64,000 nt of DNA from Methanothrix soehngenii GP6 (GCF_000204415.1 NC_015416.1:2790001-2854000), one strand, 5' to 3'; positions 25,862-35,965 are shown, numbered from the stretch's first letter. Translations and numbers: made by a program. Notes: generated by a model not told the origin, from the letters alone.

Positions 25862-26496
25862 CCAAAGTGAGTCGCGATTGCCTGATAAAGGTCATCTATA
25901 TTCGATCCCTCTAAAGCAGAGATTGGGACGATGGAATGCTGGGGAAAGGCAGCGCTGATTCTGGAGGGGGAAGCATTGGGCAGGTCCATCTTATTGGCCA
26001 CAATAAGAAGAGGCAACTTTCTCGCTTCCATATTGCCTATCACTGTCACATTGACCTGGGTGTAGGGGTCTTCGGTCGAGTCCATAACCAACAATACACC
26101 ATCCAGGTCGTCTAACCATTTGATGGCCTCTATAACCCCTTCCGTGGCCTCCTTGGCTCTTTTCTTGGATTCAGTCTCTGAGAGCCCAAAGGCCATAAAC
26201 TCCTTAAAATCGATCTTTGTCGCCATCCCCGGCGTATCAACTATATCCAGCTCGATGCTAGATCCATTGGCATTGATGACAAGCCCTTCTCTCCTCATCG
26301 CCCTGCGGGTCTCGTGAGGAATCGGAGAGACCGTTCCAATAGCATCTCCTGTGCTCCAATCCTTTAGTATTCGATTGGCCAGAGTGGTCTTTCCGGCATT
26401 AGGCGGGCCATACAATCCGATCCTGGCCCTCTTCTTCTTGAAGATCTTTCTTATCCAGCCTCCAAGGTTCTCCCTGAAGCTGCTCATGAAACCCAT
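25858..26496 (-). CDS. arvA: Era-like small GTPase (ArvA-like)
   Basis: 212 residues. G1 is [20 protein letters not shown]3 [10 protein letters not shown] and G4 VANKMDLPN, with PISALEG as G5. The switch region has [14 protein letters not shown]. The N-terminal basic stretch ([13 protein letters not shown]) could touch membrane lipids. The haloarchaeal relative ArvA is a Ras-like GTPase associated with vesicle formation; the same three-gene order is seen here. Role in this organism is inferred. Confidence 0.8.
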   Translation of the reverse strand: MGFMSSFRENLGGWIRKIFKKKRARIGLYGPPNAGKTTLANRILKDWSTGDAIGTVSPIPHETRRAMRREGLVINANGSSIELDIVDTPGMATKIDFKEFMAFGLSETESKKRAKEATEGVIEAIKWLDDLDGVLLVMDSTEDPYTQVNVTVIGNMEARKLPLLIVANKMDLPNASPSRISAAFPQHSIVPISALEGSNIDDLYQAIATHFG

Positions 26497-26548
26497 ATAC
26501 TACCTCAGATCAGACTAGGACATATCTGTACTAATAATTTTCCATGTC

Positions 26549-27670
26549 TTATCTATATTTTTTGTCTGATGGAGAGATAGCATGGATGCCCTGGGCCGGA
26601 CAGCAGGATACAAAGCCATCGAACTGGCCGCTGCTGCGCAACCTCTTCCAGGCGTCCTTAAGCGATACCTCGCGTATATCGTCATAGCTATCCTGCATGT
26701 ATGGACAGGCCCTGACCCTGCCGTCAACTGCCACATGCATCCATCTCCTTCCCGCCATGCACCCCAGCATCTGGCCTTCGAAATAGGTATTTGCAAAAAG
26801 ACGGGGACCACCTGGTGTGGAATTGATCTTGCGGTAGATGTTTATGATCTTCTCCCTCTCGATCTGGGTGAGAGCCTGCTCAGGGCTTTTTGGCATGCCC
26901 TCCCAAACGGAGAGCTCCTGGACCCCCAGCTCTGTGGCCAGCTCATAAAGCTCCATTATCCTGTCCACCTGGCCGGAGAGAATGTGGCAGGACATGGTTA
27001 CCAACAGGCCGGTATCAAGAGCAATGCGAATCGCCTCCAGTGCTTTGGCATGAGCGCCTGCAACGCCCCTCACTCGATCGTGCTCCTCAGGATTGATGCT
27101 GTAGACCCCGATTATCAGATTATAGAGCCCTGCCTCTCGGAGTTTGACTGCCTTTTCCACTGTCATCTCCAGGCCTGGGGTGAACAGATTAACCACTGCC
27201 TTCTCCGGGTCCACATGCCTTATCAACTCAAAGATGTCCTCTCTGAGGAGAGGATCTCCCTCGGTAAAGGTTATGATACATGTTCCCATATCCAGGGCCT
27301 GGTCGATGACCCTCTTGATCTCTTCCGAGCTCAGTTCACCCTCGCCCTCTTTTATCAGACAGTGGTCGCATTTGGCGCCGCAGCTCCTGGTGACCTCAAT
27401 GGAGACGGTCTGGGGTACAGGTCTTCCTATTGCGGTCTTGGCCTCATTTACCAGCAGCCTCTTGAATGGGCCGCTGGGAATGGGTGGAAGCCAGGTGCTG
27501 GCAACCAGATCCTTCAGCCTGACCTGGGCAGGCTTCTCCTCTTCTAGCCTCTGGTTTACCATATTCAAAACCGGCTGGATCATTCGCGCCAGGGCGCCCT
27601 GGGCTTGCAGGGCCCGAGCGTCCCTATCAAAGTCCACACAAAGAGCGGGCGTCTTGATAAGCTGGGTCAT
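26549..27670 (-). CDS. Radical SAM protein with SPASM-like C-terminus
   Basis: About 373 residues. EVTRSCGAKCDHCLIKEG carries the C-x3-C-x2-C cluster motif. The barrel continues with IITFTEGDPLLREDIFELI, and a C-terminal Cys set (GCMAGRRWMHVAVDGRVRAC, then SCCPAQG) suggests an auxiliary cluster. The start at 27670 (MTQLIKTPALCVDFDRD) follows AAGGGGT; the frame extends further upstream without a better site. An N-terminal region of about 110 residues precedes the radical SAM domain. Substrate unknown; heme- or peptide-modifying relatives are possible. Confidence 0.8.
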   Translation of the reverse strand: MTQLIKTPALCVDFDRDARALQAQGALARMIQPVLNMVNQRLEEEKPAQVRLKDLVASTWLPPIPSGPFKRLLVNEAKTAIGRPVPQTVSIEVTRSCGAKCDHCLIKEGEGELSSEEIKRVIDQALDMGTCIITFTEGDPLLREDIFELIRHVDPEKAVVNLFTPGLEMTVEKAVKLREAGLYNLIIGVYSINPEEHDRVRGVAGAHAKALEAIRIALDTGLLVTMSCHILSGQVDRIMELYELATELGVQELSVWEGMPKSPEQALTQIEREKIINIYRKINSTPGGPRLFANTYFEGQMLGCMAGRRWMHVAVDGRVRACPYMQDSYDDIREVSLKDAWKRLRSSGQFDGFVSCCPAQGIHAISPSDKKYR

Positions 27671-27810
27671 TGGAACCCCTTTTCTCAGTGCAGTTATAGA
27701 GTTATCGCCCAGAGGAAGGGCCTGGATGAAGCTATTTAGAGAGCCGGCTGGAATTATAAGAGATAAGATTAAATCGATCCATCCTCCTATACCAAAATGG
27801 TGTTGACAAA

Positions 27811-28986
27811 GTGTCTGAAGTTGTACTGGCCTATTCCGGTGGCCTGGATACATCGGTTTGCATTCCTCTCCTCCGGGAGCGCTACGGATTTGATAAAATA
27901 GTTACCGTTCTGGTGGACGTCGGCCAACCAAGGTCGGATATAGAACGAGGGAACCTGAGGGCAAAGCAGCTGGCAGATGAGCATTATACTATAGATGCCA
28001 GGGAGGAGTTCGTGGAGAAATGCCTCTTCCCCCTGATCAAGGCCAACGGCTCATATGAGGGATACGTTCTAGGAACGGCCATTGCTCGTCCCCTCATCGC
28101 CAGCAAATCGGCGGAGATTGCTGATAAGCTGGGGATAAAGAACCTGGCCCACGGATGCACCGGCCGCGGCAACGATCAGCTCCGCTTCGAGGCCATATTC
28201 AGGGCCACGGATTGTCGGGTGATAGCTCCCATGAGAGAGCTGGACCTGGCTCGCGAGTGGGAGATAGACTATGCGCGCGAGCACGGCATCGATGTGCCTG
28301 TGACCAAAGATAAGCCCTGGTCTATCGATGAGAACATCTGGTCTCGGTCGATTGAAGGGGGAAAGCTCGAGGATCCCTACTTCGAGCCGCCGGAGGAGAT
28401 CTATGGCTGGACGAAGACCCCTAGCTCTGACCGGTCCGCCCAGATAGTTGAGATCGGATTCAAAGAGGGCGTGCCCGTCTCATTGGATGGAAAGCAGATG
28501 AACGGCATGGAGCTGATCGAGAAGCTCAATCAGATCGGCGGCGAGCACGGCGTGGGCAGGACGGACATGATCGAGGACCGGGTTATGGGGCTGAAGGCGC
28601 GAGAGAATTATGAGCATCCTGCGGCCACCATCCTCCTGACGGCCCATAAGGATCTGGAGCGCCTGGTATTATCTCGCAATGAGCTCCGCTTCAAGGTCAT
28701 GGTGGACGAATTCTGGTCTGAGCTGGCTTATATGGGCCTGGTGGAGGATCCCCTCTATGCCGACCTGAATGCCTTCGTTGACCAGTCCCAAAAGAGGGTG
28801 AACGGCTCGGTAAAGATAAAGCTCTTCTGCGGCAGCGCCATTTCAGTAGGCCGCCAGTCTCCGGATGCCCTTTATTCCCAGGATATGGTCTCCTTCGATT
28901 CCCAAACTTTAAGCCAAAAGGATGCAGAGGGCTTTGCCAAGTATCATGGCTTCCAAGCCAGGCTATTGAAGAGGAAGGGAAGGTAA
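27811..28986 (+). CDS. argG: Argininosuccinate synthase
   Basis: 391 residues, usual length. It ligates citrulline and aspartate with ATP in arginine synthesis. [18 protein letters not shown] is the PP-motif and [16 protein letters not shown] the second ATP-binding signature, with [20 protein letters not shown] and [16 protein letters not shown] also typical. The start codon is GTG. The DUF2111 and GNAT genes follow closely on the same strand, so they probably share its transcript. Confidence 0.95.
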   Translation: MSEVVLAYSGGLDTSVCIPLLRERYGFDKIVTVLVDVGQPRSDIERGNLRAKQLADEHYTIDAREEFVEKCLFPLIKANGSYEGYVLGTAIARPLIASKSAEIADKLGIKNLAHGCTGRGNDQLRFEAIFRATDCRVIAPMRELDLAREWEIDYAREHGIDVPVTKDKPWSIDENIWSRSIEGGKLEDPYFEPPEEIYGWTKTPSSDRSAQIVEIGFKEGVPVSLDGKQMNGMELIEKLNQIGGEHGVGRTDMIEDRVMGLKARENYEHPAATILLTAHKDLERLVLSRNELRFKVMVDEFWSELAYMGLVEDPLYADLNAFVDQSQKRVNGSVKIKLFCGSAISVGRQSPDALYSQDMVSFDSQTLSQKDAEGFAKYHGFQARLLKRKGR

Positions 28987-29000
28987 AGGAGAGCATTTAT

Positions 29001-29417
29001 TTGATATCGCCTCCATACAATACCGATATGTCCAAACTGGTGATATCTGAAGAGGCCAGATATGAGGATCTGGCAGATCTCGCAATAGCCCTCAATGAGA
29101 TCGTTCGGCTTCCTGTAACCATGAGAGGATTGAAATATCCAGGCGTTCGGGTGGAGAACGGCAAGGTCGTGGATGGGAACTATACCGGCCCCATCCTGGA
29201 AGAGGTCATAAGAACCGGGAAGGCCATTCGAACCATTCCAAAGAGCGGTGCCTTTAAGGGCGTTCCAGTATCAGTTGCACCCATAGTGGTGGAGGGACGG
29301 ACTGTTGCCGCCATCGGCATAGTGGATGTGATTGGAACGATCGATATCCCAGAAGTCTTCGGGGCCTATGCTGATGTAGTAGCTCAGGTTAGAGGGAAGG
29401 CTCCTGAGAAAAAATGA
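29001..29417 (+). CDS. DUF2111 protein
   Basis: 138 residues from a TTG at 29001 behind AAAGGAG, or 129 from the ATG at 29028, which matches the usual family start (MSKLVISEEARYEDLADLAI) but lacks a ribosome site. LPVTMRGLKYPGVRVENGKV and PVSVAPIVVEGRTVAAIGIV are typical of DUF2111, a methanogen-enriched family of unknown role with a roadblock/PAS-like strand order. The stop overlaps the next start (ATGA). Confidence 0.78.
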   Translation: MISPPYNTDMSKLVISEEARYEDLADLAIALNEIVRLPVTMRGLKYPGVRVENGKVVDGNYTGPILEEVIRTGKAIRTIPKSGAFKGVPVSVAPIVVEGRTVAAIGIVDVIGTIDIPEVFGAYADVVAQVRGKAPEKK

Positions 29418-29884
29418 GGATTCGAAAAGCAGAGCCAAAGGATCTGCCACAGATGGTGCAGATCGAATCGCTCTGCTTTCCGGATGATACAGCCTTTCCG
29501 CCGGGGATGTTTGCCTACCTGATCCGTTATGCAGTGGCGATAGTCGCCTGTGAGCCTGAGGATCAGATATTGGGATTCATAATCGGATATAACAGCGGGA
29601 ATGCAGGAGCGGTCTACACTCTGGATGTCCATACCGGCTACCGAAGGAGGGGAATTGGCAAAGAGCTATTGCTGTCCCTGGAGAAGAGGCTCGCTATGAT
29701 GGGTGCCAGGGCTATTCGCCTGGAGGCCTCCCTGGAGAAGCCAGAGGCTATCGAGCTCTACCGCAAGGCAGGGTACAGGGAAAGGGAGATTGTCCGGAAC
29801 TACTACGGCCGGGGATGCCATGCTGTGCGGATGTGGAAGATCCTGCAGCCTTTAAGCTCGCTGCCTGGAATTGATAGTGCATGA
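29414..29884 (+). CDS. GNAT N-acetyltransferase (RimI-like)
   Basis: 156 residues. MRIRKAEPKDLPQMVQIESL opens the fold; LDVHTGYRRRGIGKELLLSLE is the acetyl-CoA binding motif A (R-x2-G-x-G/A); LEASLEKPEAIELYRKAGY is the B-region typical of RimI/Ard1-type N-terminal acetyltransferases, with FPPGMFAY in the substrate loop. Likely acetylates protein N-termini or a small amine. Third gene of the argG cluster by overlap. Confidence 0.85.
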   Translation: MRIRKAEPKDLPQMVQIESLCFPDDTAFPPGMFAYLIRYAVAIVACEPEDQILGFIIGYNSGNAGAVYTLDVHTGYRRRGIGKELLLSLEKRLAMMGARAIRLEASLEKPEAIELYRKAGYREREIVRNYYGRGCHAVRMWKILQPLSSLPGIDSA

Positions 29885-30114
29885 CTTTTATCTCAAATGC
29901 CGCTTATTCTTTCTCTGGTGGGCTTAGCCCTAAATCTGAGACTCTATTAGTTTAATGGTAGTGCTTGCTGGCCTGGATTACCGATAAACTGGGTATCAGG
30001 ATTCAGATCTGCTATTGAATCGTTTATATAGGTTCTTGAAAAGTATAGACATCGGAGAGAGCGAAAATTAGATATAAATGAGATTGAGAGCAAAAGAAGT
30101 TCGGGGTGTGAAGT

Positions 30115-32157
30115 GTGATAAAAGAATATACTAAAGGCAAGCTTTGCCAATATCTAATAACATTCATTCTCTGTGGGCTGCTGATTCCCAGTAGCGTCTC
30201 GGCCCAGTGCGGAGACTGTGACGACAGAAATCCCTGTACCAAGGACTTCTGCAATGGAACGAAATGCGAGCATACTCCTCAGAGCTGCTTTGAGGACTCA
30301 TTCATGGAATATGATGATTCCGGCGAGACTTTCAATGGCAGCATGGGTAGGAATGCAAGTGGCTACAATGCCACCATGGGAGTGCAGTTCCAGGGGACCG
30401 GCGAGGTTCAGACTCCTGCTCCCATAATCTGCGAGGACTACAATCTCTGTACCATCGATTATAGCGGCCCTGCAGGCTGCACACATGATCCTGTGAGCTG
30501 CGACGATGGCAATCCCCTAACCACCGATTACTGCACAGCAACAGGTTGCATTAACGATCCAGTAAACTGTGATGATGGCAATCCCTGCACAAGCGATTAC
30601 TCGAGTCTGGCGGGCTGCATGCACGATCCTGTAAGCTGCGACGACTCCAATCCATGCACTACCGATAGTTGTGGGGCAATGGGCTGCGTTAACGATCCGG
30701 TGAACTGTGATGATGCCAGTGAGGATGTTCGCTCATACTGCGGTTGCCCCTCTCAGCCGGACAGGTTTGATGCCGGCTTTCTAACGCCTCAGAATGAAAC
30801 CCTTTCTGCCATTCAGCCGAATTTGGAGAATTATGCAGATGGCAATGCCACCCAAGAGGAGAATTTCACCCAAGAAGGGAATGAGAGTGGTAGCTTAGAG
30901 ATGGATGTCAACACCAAGGATGAGGGCAATGAAACCGAGATCATCTCCCTGTCCCCAATATGCGACTGCATCAATGACAGCGCTCAGGAATGCTGCAGTA
31001 GTGTTGGCTCAAATGGGAATGAAACCTCTGAGAATTCCAGCGCAGCCGATGGGCATCTGATGGTGGCTTCCAACTACACCCAAGCTTCAGACTGCGATGA
31101 TGGCGATCCATGCACCGATGACCATTTCGTCAATGGCAAGTGCATGCATTATACGAAGACCTGTAACGACAATATACCCTCAAACTTCGATTATTGCTAT
31201 CAGGGGGATTGCGTTCATTCTCCGATAAACTGCGATGACGGAGACAAATGCACCATCGATTCCTATAACGGGACGGCATGCGTGCATAGCCCAAGGAACT
31301 GCGACGATGGCAATCCCTGCACCGAGGACTCCTGCAATAAGCTCGCAGGATGCCAGAATATGGAGATAAATCATGATAACAACTACTGCACAGTGGAATG
31401 CGAAAATGGCAATCCGGTCTTCAAGCCGCTGATATGCGATGATGGCAATCCCTGGACCAAGGACTACTGCGATAAGTCCCGCGGTTGTGTTCATGTGCCG
31501 ATATGCGGTCCATACCGCCATTACTGCAACCCATATAGCCACCATCTGCCTGCAGACTACCACTATCCCTACCTCGATTTCTATTATCCCGTCAACTACT
31601 ATCCGTACAGGGTTGCACCTATCGTATCAGCACCAAAAGTTGCTGTACCGAGCGCGGCAATATCAAAAGCCGCGGCAACTAGTGCTGCCACTCCTCAGAC
31701 AAAATCCTATAACATAAGCGCCGGGACGGTAATTACTCTCCCCTGGAATCATACAGTCACTGCCCTTGATGCACTGCAGGTAGAGAATGGTGTCGCCCTC
31801 TCAAGCGGATCGGGCATCCGGTTCTCAAGACAGATGGGCATGAGCAAGGTCTACCAGCTTCCGGACAGCCAGAATATCTTCGATCGGGCGGAGATGGTAG
31901 GTCTCTCCTGGCCTGCGAACAGCAGCCCATTCACTTTAACTCTAATTCAGCCCAATGGGACCACTCTATCTGTTCAGGATGGCGACGAGAATGCACTGCA
32001 TCTCACCGGCTCCAACTACAACTACTACTTCCTGAGAAATCCGGCCGAGGGATACTGGACAGTTGTGGTCACGCCCACTCAAACCGCTCCCAATGGGACA
32101 GGATTTTCCCTGATCAGCGGGCTGGTGAAGGGAATAGTCCCTCCAAACAAGTCGTGA
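30115..32157 (+). CDS. Secreted Cys-rich CDDGNPCT-repeat protein
   Basis: 680 residues from a GTG start, with a signal peptide (LITFILCGLLIPSSVSAQ). The mature part holds about ten copies of a 20-25-residue Cys module, CDDGNPCT-x-D-x-C-x-GC-x-H-x-P, in two blocks (about 35-205 and 320-470). An Asn/Glu-rich spacer with many glycosylation sequons separates them. Then come an aromatic YHYPYLDFYYPVNYYPYR segment and a C-terminal beta-sandwich-like domain of about 130 residues. The Asp-rich Cys modules could bind calcium. I see no C-terminal anchor. Probably a surface or adhesion protein. Confidence 0.75.
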   Translation: MIKEYTKGKLCQYLITFILCGLLIPSSVSAQCGDCDDRNPCTKDFCNGTKCEHTPQSCFEDSFMEYDDSGETFNGSMGRNASGYNATMGVQFQGTGEVQTPAPIICEDYNLCTIDYSGPAGCTHDPVSCDDGNPLTTDYCTATGCINDPVNCDDGNPCTSDYSSLAGCMHDPVSCDDSNPCTTDSCGAMGCVNDPVNCDDASEDVRSYCGCPSQPDRFDAGFLTPQNETLSAIQPNLENYADGNATQEENFTQEGNESGSLEMDVNTKDEGNETEIISLSPICDCINDSAQECCSSVGSNGNETSENSSAADGHLMVASNYTQASDCDDGDPCTDDHFVNGKCMHYTKTCNDNIPSNFDYCYQGDCVHSPINCDDGDKCTIDSYNGTACVHSPRNCDDGNPCTEDSCNKLAGCQNMEINHDNNYCTVECENGNPVFKPLICDDGNPWTKDYCDKSRGCVHVPICGPYRHYCNPYSHHLPADYHYPYLDFYYPVNYYPYRVAPIVSAPKVAVPSAAISKAAATSAATPQTKSYNISAGTVITLPWNHTVTALDALQVENGVALSSGSGIRFSRQMGMSKVYQLPDSQNIFDRAEMVGLSWPANSSPFTLTLIQPNGTTLSVQDGDENALHLTGSNYNYYFLRNPAEGYWTVVVTPTQTAPNGTGFSLISGLVKGIVPPNKS

Positions 32158-32573
32158 ATAGCAGGCGAATACTATCGAGCGATGAAATAGAAGCTGGGTC
32201 ATGATCTGGCCCAGTCGGTCTTTTTTCTCTTCCTTAAGGGGCTCTGCGGGCATCAATTCTCCTCTTGGAATCGCCGTATGCATATAGGCCGGCAAAGAGC
32301 AATCTTGGACCGGCGAAGAAGACCGCCGATCAGGCCATCCCTGCAATAAGAATACGCATCCTGTAGCCGATACGACTCTCATGTCGGAAGGAGAGGGATC
32401 GGTCCACATCTCCGTTTTATAATTATAGTATGCAAGACATGGGCATCAATGATCCGGACTAATCTTTTTATACTTCCAGATCTCTATTAAATCCTGGTTT
32501 ATAGCAATGGGGGAAATGGAAAATTTTTGAAGAATGTGTTGCGCATGGAAGCGCACGAACGCGGTGATGGTCT
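32158..32573. other. Intergenic region upstream of herA
   Basis: 416 bases with no convincing gene. It contains a T-rich stretch after the surface-protein gene (ggtcttttttctctt near 32217), which could end that transcript. TATA-like sequences lie near 32418 (ttttataattatag) and 32464 (tctttttatacttcc), fitting promoters for the HerA gene that starts at 32574. Overlapping short frames are shadows. Confidence 0.5.
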
Positions 32574-34181
32574 TTGAGGTCGATAGTCAAGGGATCTGTG
32601 GGCACAATCGTTGGTGAGACCACACCTACTGCATTTAAGTTTCTCATAAGTAAAGAGGTTGGACGGGGCACATACATAAAAGCCAAAGGAGATGGCAGGG
32701 AGTGGATCTTAGCCCAGATTGAGGACATAAAAAGGTCTAACACTGCTTATACCGTAAACCAGCTCAATGATGCAGCCAGGAACTACGACTCCAGAGAGAT
32801 GATGATCGCTGAGTCGAGGGTGATTGGCGTGGAAAGCAATGGCAAGCTGCGCCTCCCCACCAGCCCAGCCCGCCCTGGAGAGTCGGTATTCTTGGCCGAT
32901 GAGAAGCTGATCAAGGCAACCCTCGGCCTATCTAAAGGCGACATGTACATAGGCATGCTGAAAGGCTACGATATCCGGGTGGAGATGGATGCCAATACCC
33001 TGGTGCAAAAGCACTGTAGCGTTCTGGCAAAGACCGGTTCGGGAAAATCCTATACAGCAGCTGTGATACTTGAAGAGCTCCTGGACAGGAAGGTGGCACT
33101 GCTGGTGATCGATCCTCATGGGGAGTACGCCTCCATGAAAGAGCCGAACAACGTGGGCGATTTCAGCAAATATAAGGTCAAGCCCCGGGGATATGATATC
33201 ACTGTCTATACTCCAGGGGAGATGGCCATGAATCCCAGGGCGGACAGGCCATTTCGCTTCAATTCATTGAACCTCTCGGCAAGAGAGGTGGCGAAGATGA
33301 TTCCCAATGAGAGCAGCAGCAGCGGCCAGCTGGGACTGCTCTATGAGGCCATCAGCGCCTTGAGAGCGGAGACGGATGCCTACACCCTGGAGGATATCAT
33401 AGAGCAGGTGGTGAGGAGCAACTCCAAGGTGAAGTGGAATCTGGTGGGCCAGCTGGAGTCTCTCCTGGAGCTGGGGCTCTTCTCCGGTACGGCGACGCCA
33501 TGCGACGAGTTGCTCAGGCCTGGGAGGGCGGCAGTTATCGATATGACTGGGATCATACCTGAGCTTCAGGCCATGATCGTCGCCCGTCTGCTGACCGATA
33601 TCTTCGAGGCCCGAAAGCGCAGGCTGATCTCTCCTGGAATGGTGGTGGTGGAAGAGGCGCATAACTATATTCCCGAGCGGGGGACAGGAAATGCGGCATC
33701 CACCAATATCGTCCGCACCATTGCCGCTGAAGGGCGCAAGTTCGGCCTGGGACTGATGATCATCAGCCAGAGGCCGGCCAGGGTGGACAAGAACGTCATA
33801 TCTCAGTGCAACACCCAGATCATTATGAGGGTAACCAATCCCAATGACCTCAAGGCGTTAAGCAAGGGCCTGGAGGGCATGACCACTGACCTGGAGGAAG
33901 AGATCAAGAGGTTGCCCGCTGGTGTGGCTATGCTGGTGAGCAATGAGATAGAAAGGCCGATCACTGTCAACATTCGACCGAGAAAATCGAGGCACGGCGG
34001 GGTCAGCACCGAGATAGTATCCCGGGAGAAGGCGAAAGCCTCCTCCGTCCAGCCAGCAAGAGCTCTGGAGAAGCGATCAAGGCCTCAATCCCCGGAAAGC
34101 TCTGGGAACGAGAAGCCAGTTCGAAGCAAGAAGAGCCAGAGCAGCGGCGGGCTGCTGAAAAAGGTCTTCGGCAGGGCTTGA
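32574..34181 (+). CDS. herA: HerA-like bipolar DNA translocase/helicase
   Basis: 535 residues from a TTG start (GGTGATGG just upstream). A HAS-barrel at about 1-95 (IVKGSVGTIVGETTPTAFKF) is followed by the FtsK/HerA ATPase. VLAKTGSGKSYTAAVILEEL is Walker A, MVVVEEAHNYIPERG Walker B with the Glu, and FGLGLMIISQRPARVDKNVI the sensor/arginine region. The tail from about 465 is Lys/Ser-rich. HerA works with NurA and Mre11-Rad50 in DNA end resection. nurA is not next to it here. Confidence 0.9.
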   Translation: MRSIVKGSVGTIVGETTPTAFKFLISKEVGRGTYIKAKGDGREWILAQIEDIKRSNTAYTVNQLNDAARNYDSREMMIAESRVIGVESNGKLRLPTSPARPGESVFLADEKLIKATLGLSKGDMYIGMLKGYDIRVEMDANTLVQKHCSVLAKTGSGKSYTAAVILEELLDRKVALLVIDPHGEYASMKEPNNVGDFSKYKVKPRGYDITVYTPGEMAMNPRADRPFRFNSLNLSAREVAKMIPNESSSSGQLGLLYEAISALRAETDAYTLEDIIEQVVRSNSKVKWNLVGQLESLLELGLFSGTATPCDELLRPGRAAVIDMTGIIPELQAMIVARLLTDIFEARKRRLISPGMVVVEEAHNYIPERGTGNAASTNIVRTIAAEGRKFGLGLMIISQRPARVDKNVISQCNTQIIMRVTNPNDLKALSKGLEGMTTDLEEEIKRLPAGVAMLVSNEIERPITVNIRPRKSRHGGVSTEIVSREKAKASSVQPARALEKRSRPQSPESSGNEKPVRSKKSQSSGGLLKKVFGRA

Positions 34182-34214
34182 GTCAATCAGTTCAATTGAC
34201 AGACCTGGCCGGAT

Positions 34215-34442
34215 CTAATCGCTCTCTCCCTCGTACTTGAACGAGAGGCAGACCTTCGCCCTGTACTCGGCGATCTTCCCATTATCCAGCCTGACGTCCA
34301 GCTCCTTGACCTCAGCAATGCGAAGGTCTCTGAGGGTCTTGGTTGCCCTGTCGACTACTGTCTTGACGGCATCTTCCCAGCTGGTAGTCGAGGTCCCAAC
34401 TAGCTCAATTACTTTGTATACGTCTCCGGTCATATCCTTCAC
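34215..34442 (-). CDS. Dodecin
   Basis: 75 residues (72 from the second ATG at 34433). VYKVIELVGTSTTSWEDAVK and VKELDVRLDNGKIAEYRAKV match dodecin, a dodecameric flavin-storage protein with strand-helix-strand-strand fold. The flavin-stacking Trp is present in SWEDAV. Convergent with herA. Confidence 0.9.
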   Translation of the reverse strand: MKDMTGDVYKVIELVGTSTTSWEDAVKTVVDRATKTLRDLRIAEVKELDVRLDNGKIAEYRAKVCLSFKYEGESD

Positions 34443-34567
34443 TCCTTAAATTTTAATCAATTATTGGTTCTTTTAGTTGATATATTTTCCTGATCTTTTT
34501 CGATTAATAGCAGCAAAAGCCTGAAATAATATCCTTCCAACCTCTGGCTAAAAGGAGAGAGGCTATA

Positions 34568-35965
34568 GTGACCGGTATTTTTGGCAATTCTTCGAAAAGC
34601 GCTTCAATTTCAGGCAATTCTCCATTCAAGGAGGCGGTGGGAATTGACGACCTGGCAGTCTATATTCCCCAGCTTTACCTTCCTTTAGAGGGGGAGTTCT
34701 CCCGCCGGCGAGAGATCGATCCAGGCAAGCTCACCCGAGGAATCGGAATAGAGAGGATGGCCATTCCCGATGCCCATGAGGACGCAGCCACCATGGCCGC
34801 CATGTCACTTCTCGAACTGATGCGCCGCTGCGACCTATTGCCCGAGGATATTGGAAAAATTCATATTGGCACGGAGTCTGCGGTCGACGAGGCCAAAGCG
34901 ATTGGAACCTATGTCATCGGCATGCTGGAGAAGGTATATGGCCCTGGCTCATTTCAGCACTGCTCCACGGTGGAGTTCAAGTCGGCCTGCATCGGCACAA
35001 CTCTGGCTCTGGAGAGCATCAGCTACTGGGTGGCTGCCGATGAGGGCGAAAGGGTCGGGGTGGTCATAGCCTCTGATGTGGCCAAATACCCACTGGGCTC
35101 CTCTGGAGAATACACTCAGGGGGCAGGAAGCGTCTCATTGCTGGTCAAGAAAAATCCGAGGATTGCCGCTTTAGAGCAGATCTATGGCTGCTTTACTCGG
35201 GATGAAAACGACTTCTTCCGCCCGACAGGCTGCACAATGGCCACGGTCAATGGCAAGCATAGCAACCAGTGTTACCTCGATGCCATGCAGGGAGCATTTG
35301 CATCATTTGCTGCCAAAGCTGCTCGCAAGGGCATAATCAGTCCAAAGAATGGGGAGTGCACCACCGACTGGATCGACCACCTTCTCTTCCATATCCCTTA
35401 TCCCAGAATGATCGAGTATGCATCTGCCGCTATATTCCGGCAAGACTGGAAGAACAGCAGCCGGTGGAGTGATGTTGAGGCGGAGATCGGACCGGAGCCC
35501 GAGGCTGGAAATTATGATGATCTCGAGAGGTATCGGCTCGACCTGGCCCGCTATGCCCGGAGCTTTGCTCGGTCCAGGCAGTTTCTGGAGGCTTATAATG
35601 CCAGGGTTATAGATTCGGCAGCTCTCTCTCGTTCCATTGGGAATATCTATACCGGTTCGATCTATCTGGGCCTGGCCAGCCTCCTGGAGTTGCAGAAGCT
35701 TCGAGCGCATGAGAGGCTTTGCTTTGGGGCTTACGGAAGCGGATGTTCAGCCCTGGTCTTCTCGGCGCGGGTCAGCTCGGAGTTCTCTTCTGTACCGTCA
35801 AGGGACCTGTTTGAGAGGCTGGAGAAGAGAAGGGAAATATCCCTGGAGGAGTATGAATTGCTGCATGAGGGAGTGAGAAAGGAGAGCCTGATCCAGCCTT
35901 CAGGGGAGTTCGCTCTGGCCCAGATCGACCACCAGGGATACCGGCATTACGAGTATATGAGTTGA
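34568..35965 (+). CDS. mvaS: Hydroxymethylglutaryl-CoA synthase
   Basis: 465 residues from a GTG behind AAAAGGAGAG. It condenses acetyl-CoA and acetoacetyl-CoA to HMG-CoA, feeding mevalonate and archaeal lipid synthesis. Catalytic residues are visible: Glu in IPDAHEDAATMAAM, Cys in VEFKSACIGTT and His in DHLLFHIPYPRMIEYASA. It is about 110 residues longer than the usual archaeal HMGS (about 350) and carries the C-terminal half typical of bacterial and eukaryal MvaS (GSIYLGLASLLELQ, FGAYGSGCSALVFS). It stands alone, without an acetoacetyl-CoA thiolase neighbour. Confidence 0.85.
   Translation: MTGIFGNSSKSASISGNSPFKEAVGIDDLAVYIPQLYLPLEGEFSRRREIDPGKLTRGIGIERMAIPDAHEDAATMAAMSLLELMRRCDLLPEDIGKIHIGTESAVDEAKAIGTYVIGMLEKVYGPGSFQHCSTVEFKSACIGTTLALESISYWVAADEGERVGVVIASDVAKYPLGSSGEYTQGAGSVSLLVKKNPRIAALEQIYGCFTRDENDFFRPTGCTMATVNGKHSNQCYLDAMQGAFASFAAKAARKGIISPKNGECTTDWIDHLLFHIPYPRMIEYASAAIFRQDWKNSSRWSDVEAEIGPEPEAGNYDDLERYRLDLARYARSFARSRQFLEAYNARVIDSAALSRSIGNIYTGSIYLGLASLLELQKLRAHERLCFGAYGSGCSALVFSARVSSEFSSVPSRDLFERLEKRREISLEEYELLHEGVRKESLIQPSGEFALAQIDHQGYRHYEYMS

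Noticed and set aside
29940-30012. tRNA-like D-arm sequence TAGTTTAATGGTAG
   Set aside because: No T-arm (GTTCGA) and no matching acceptor stem at the right distance.
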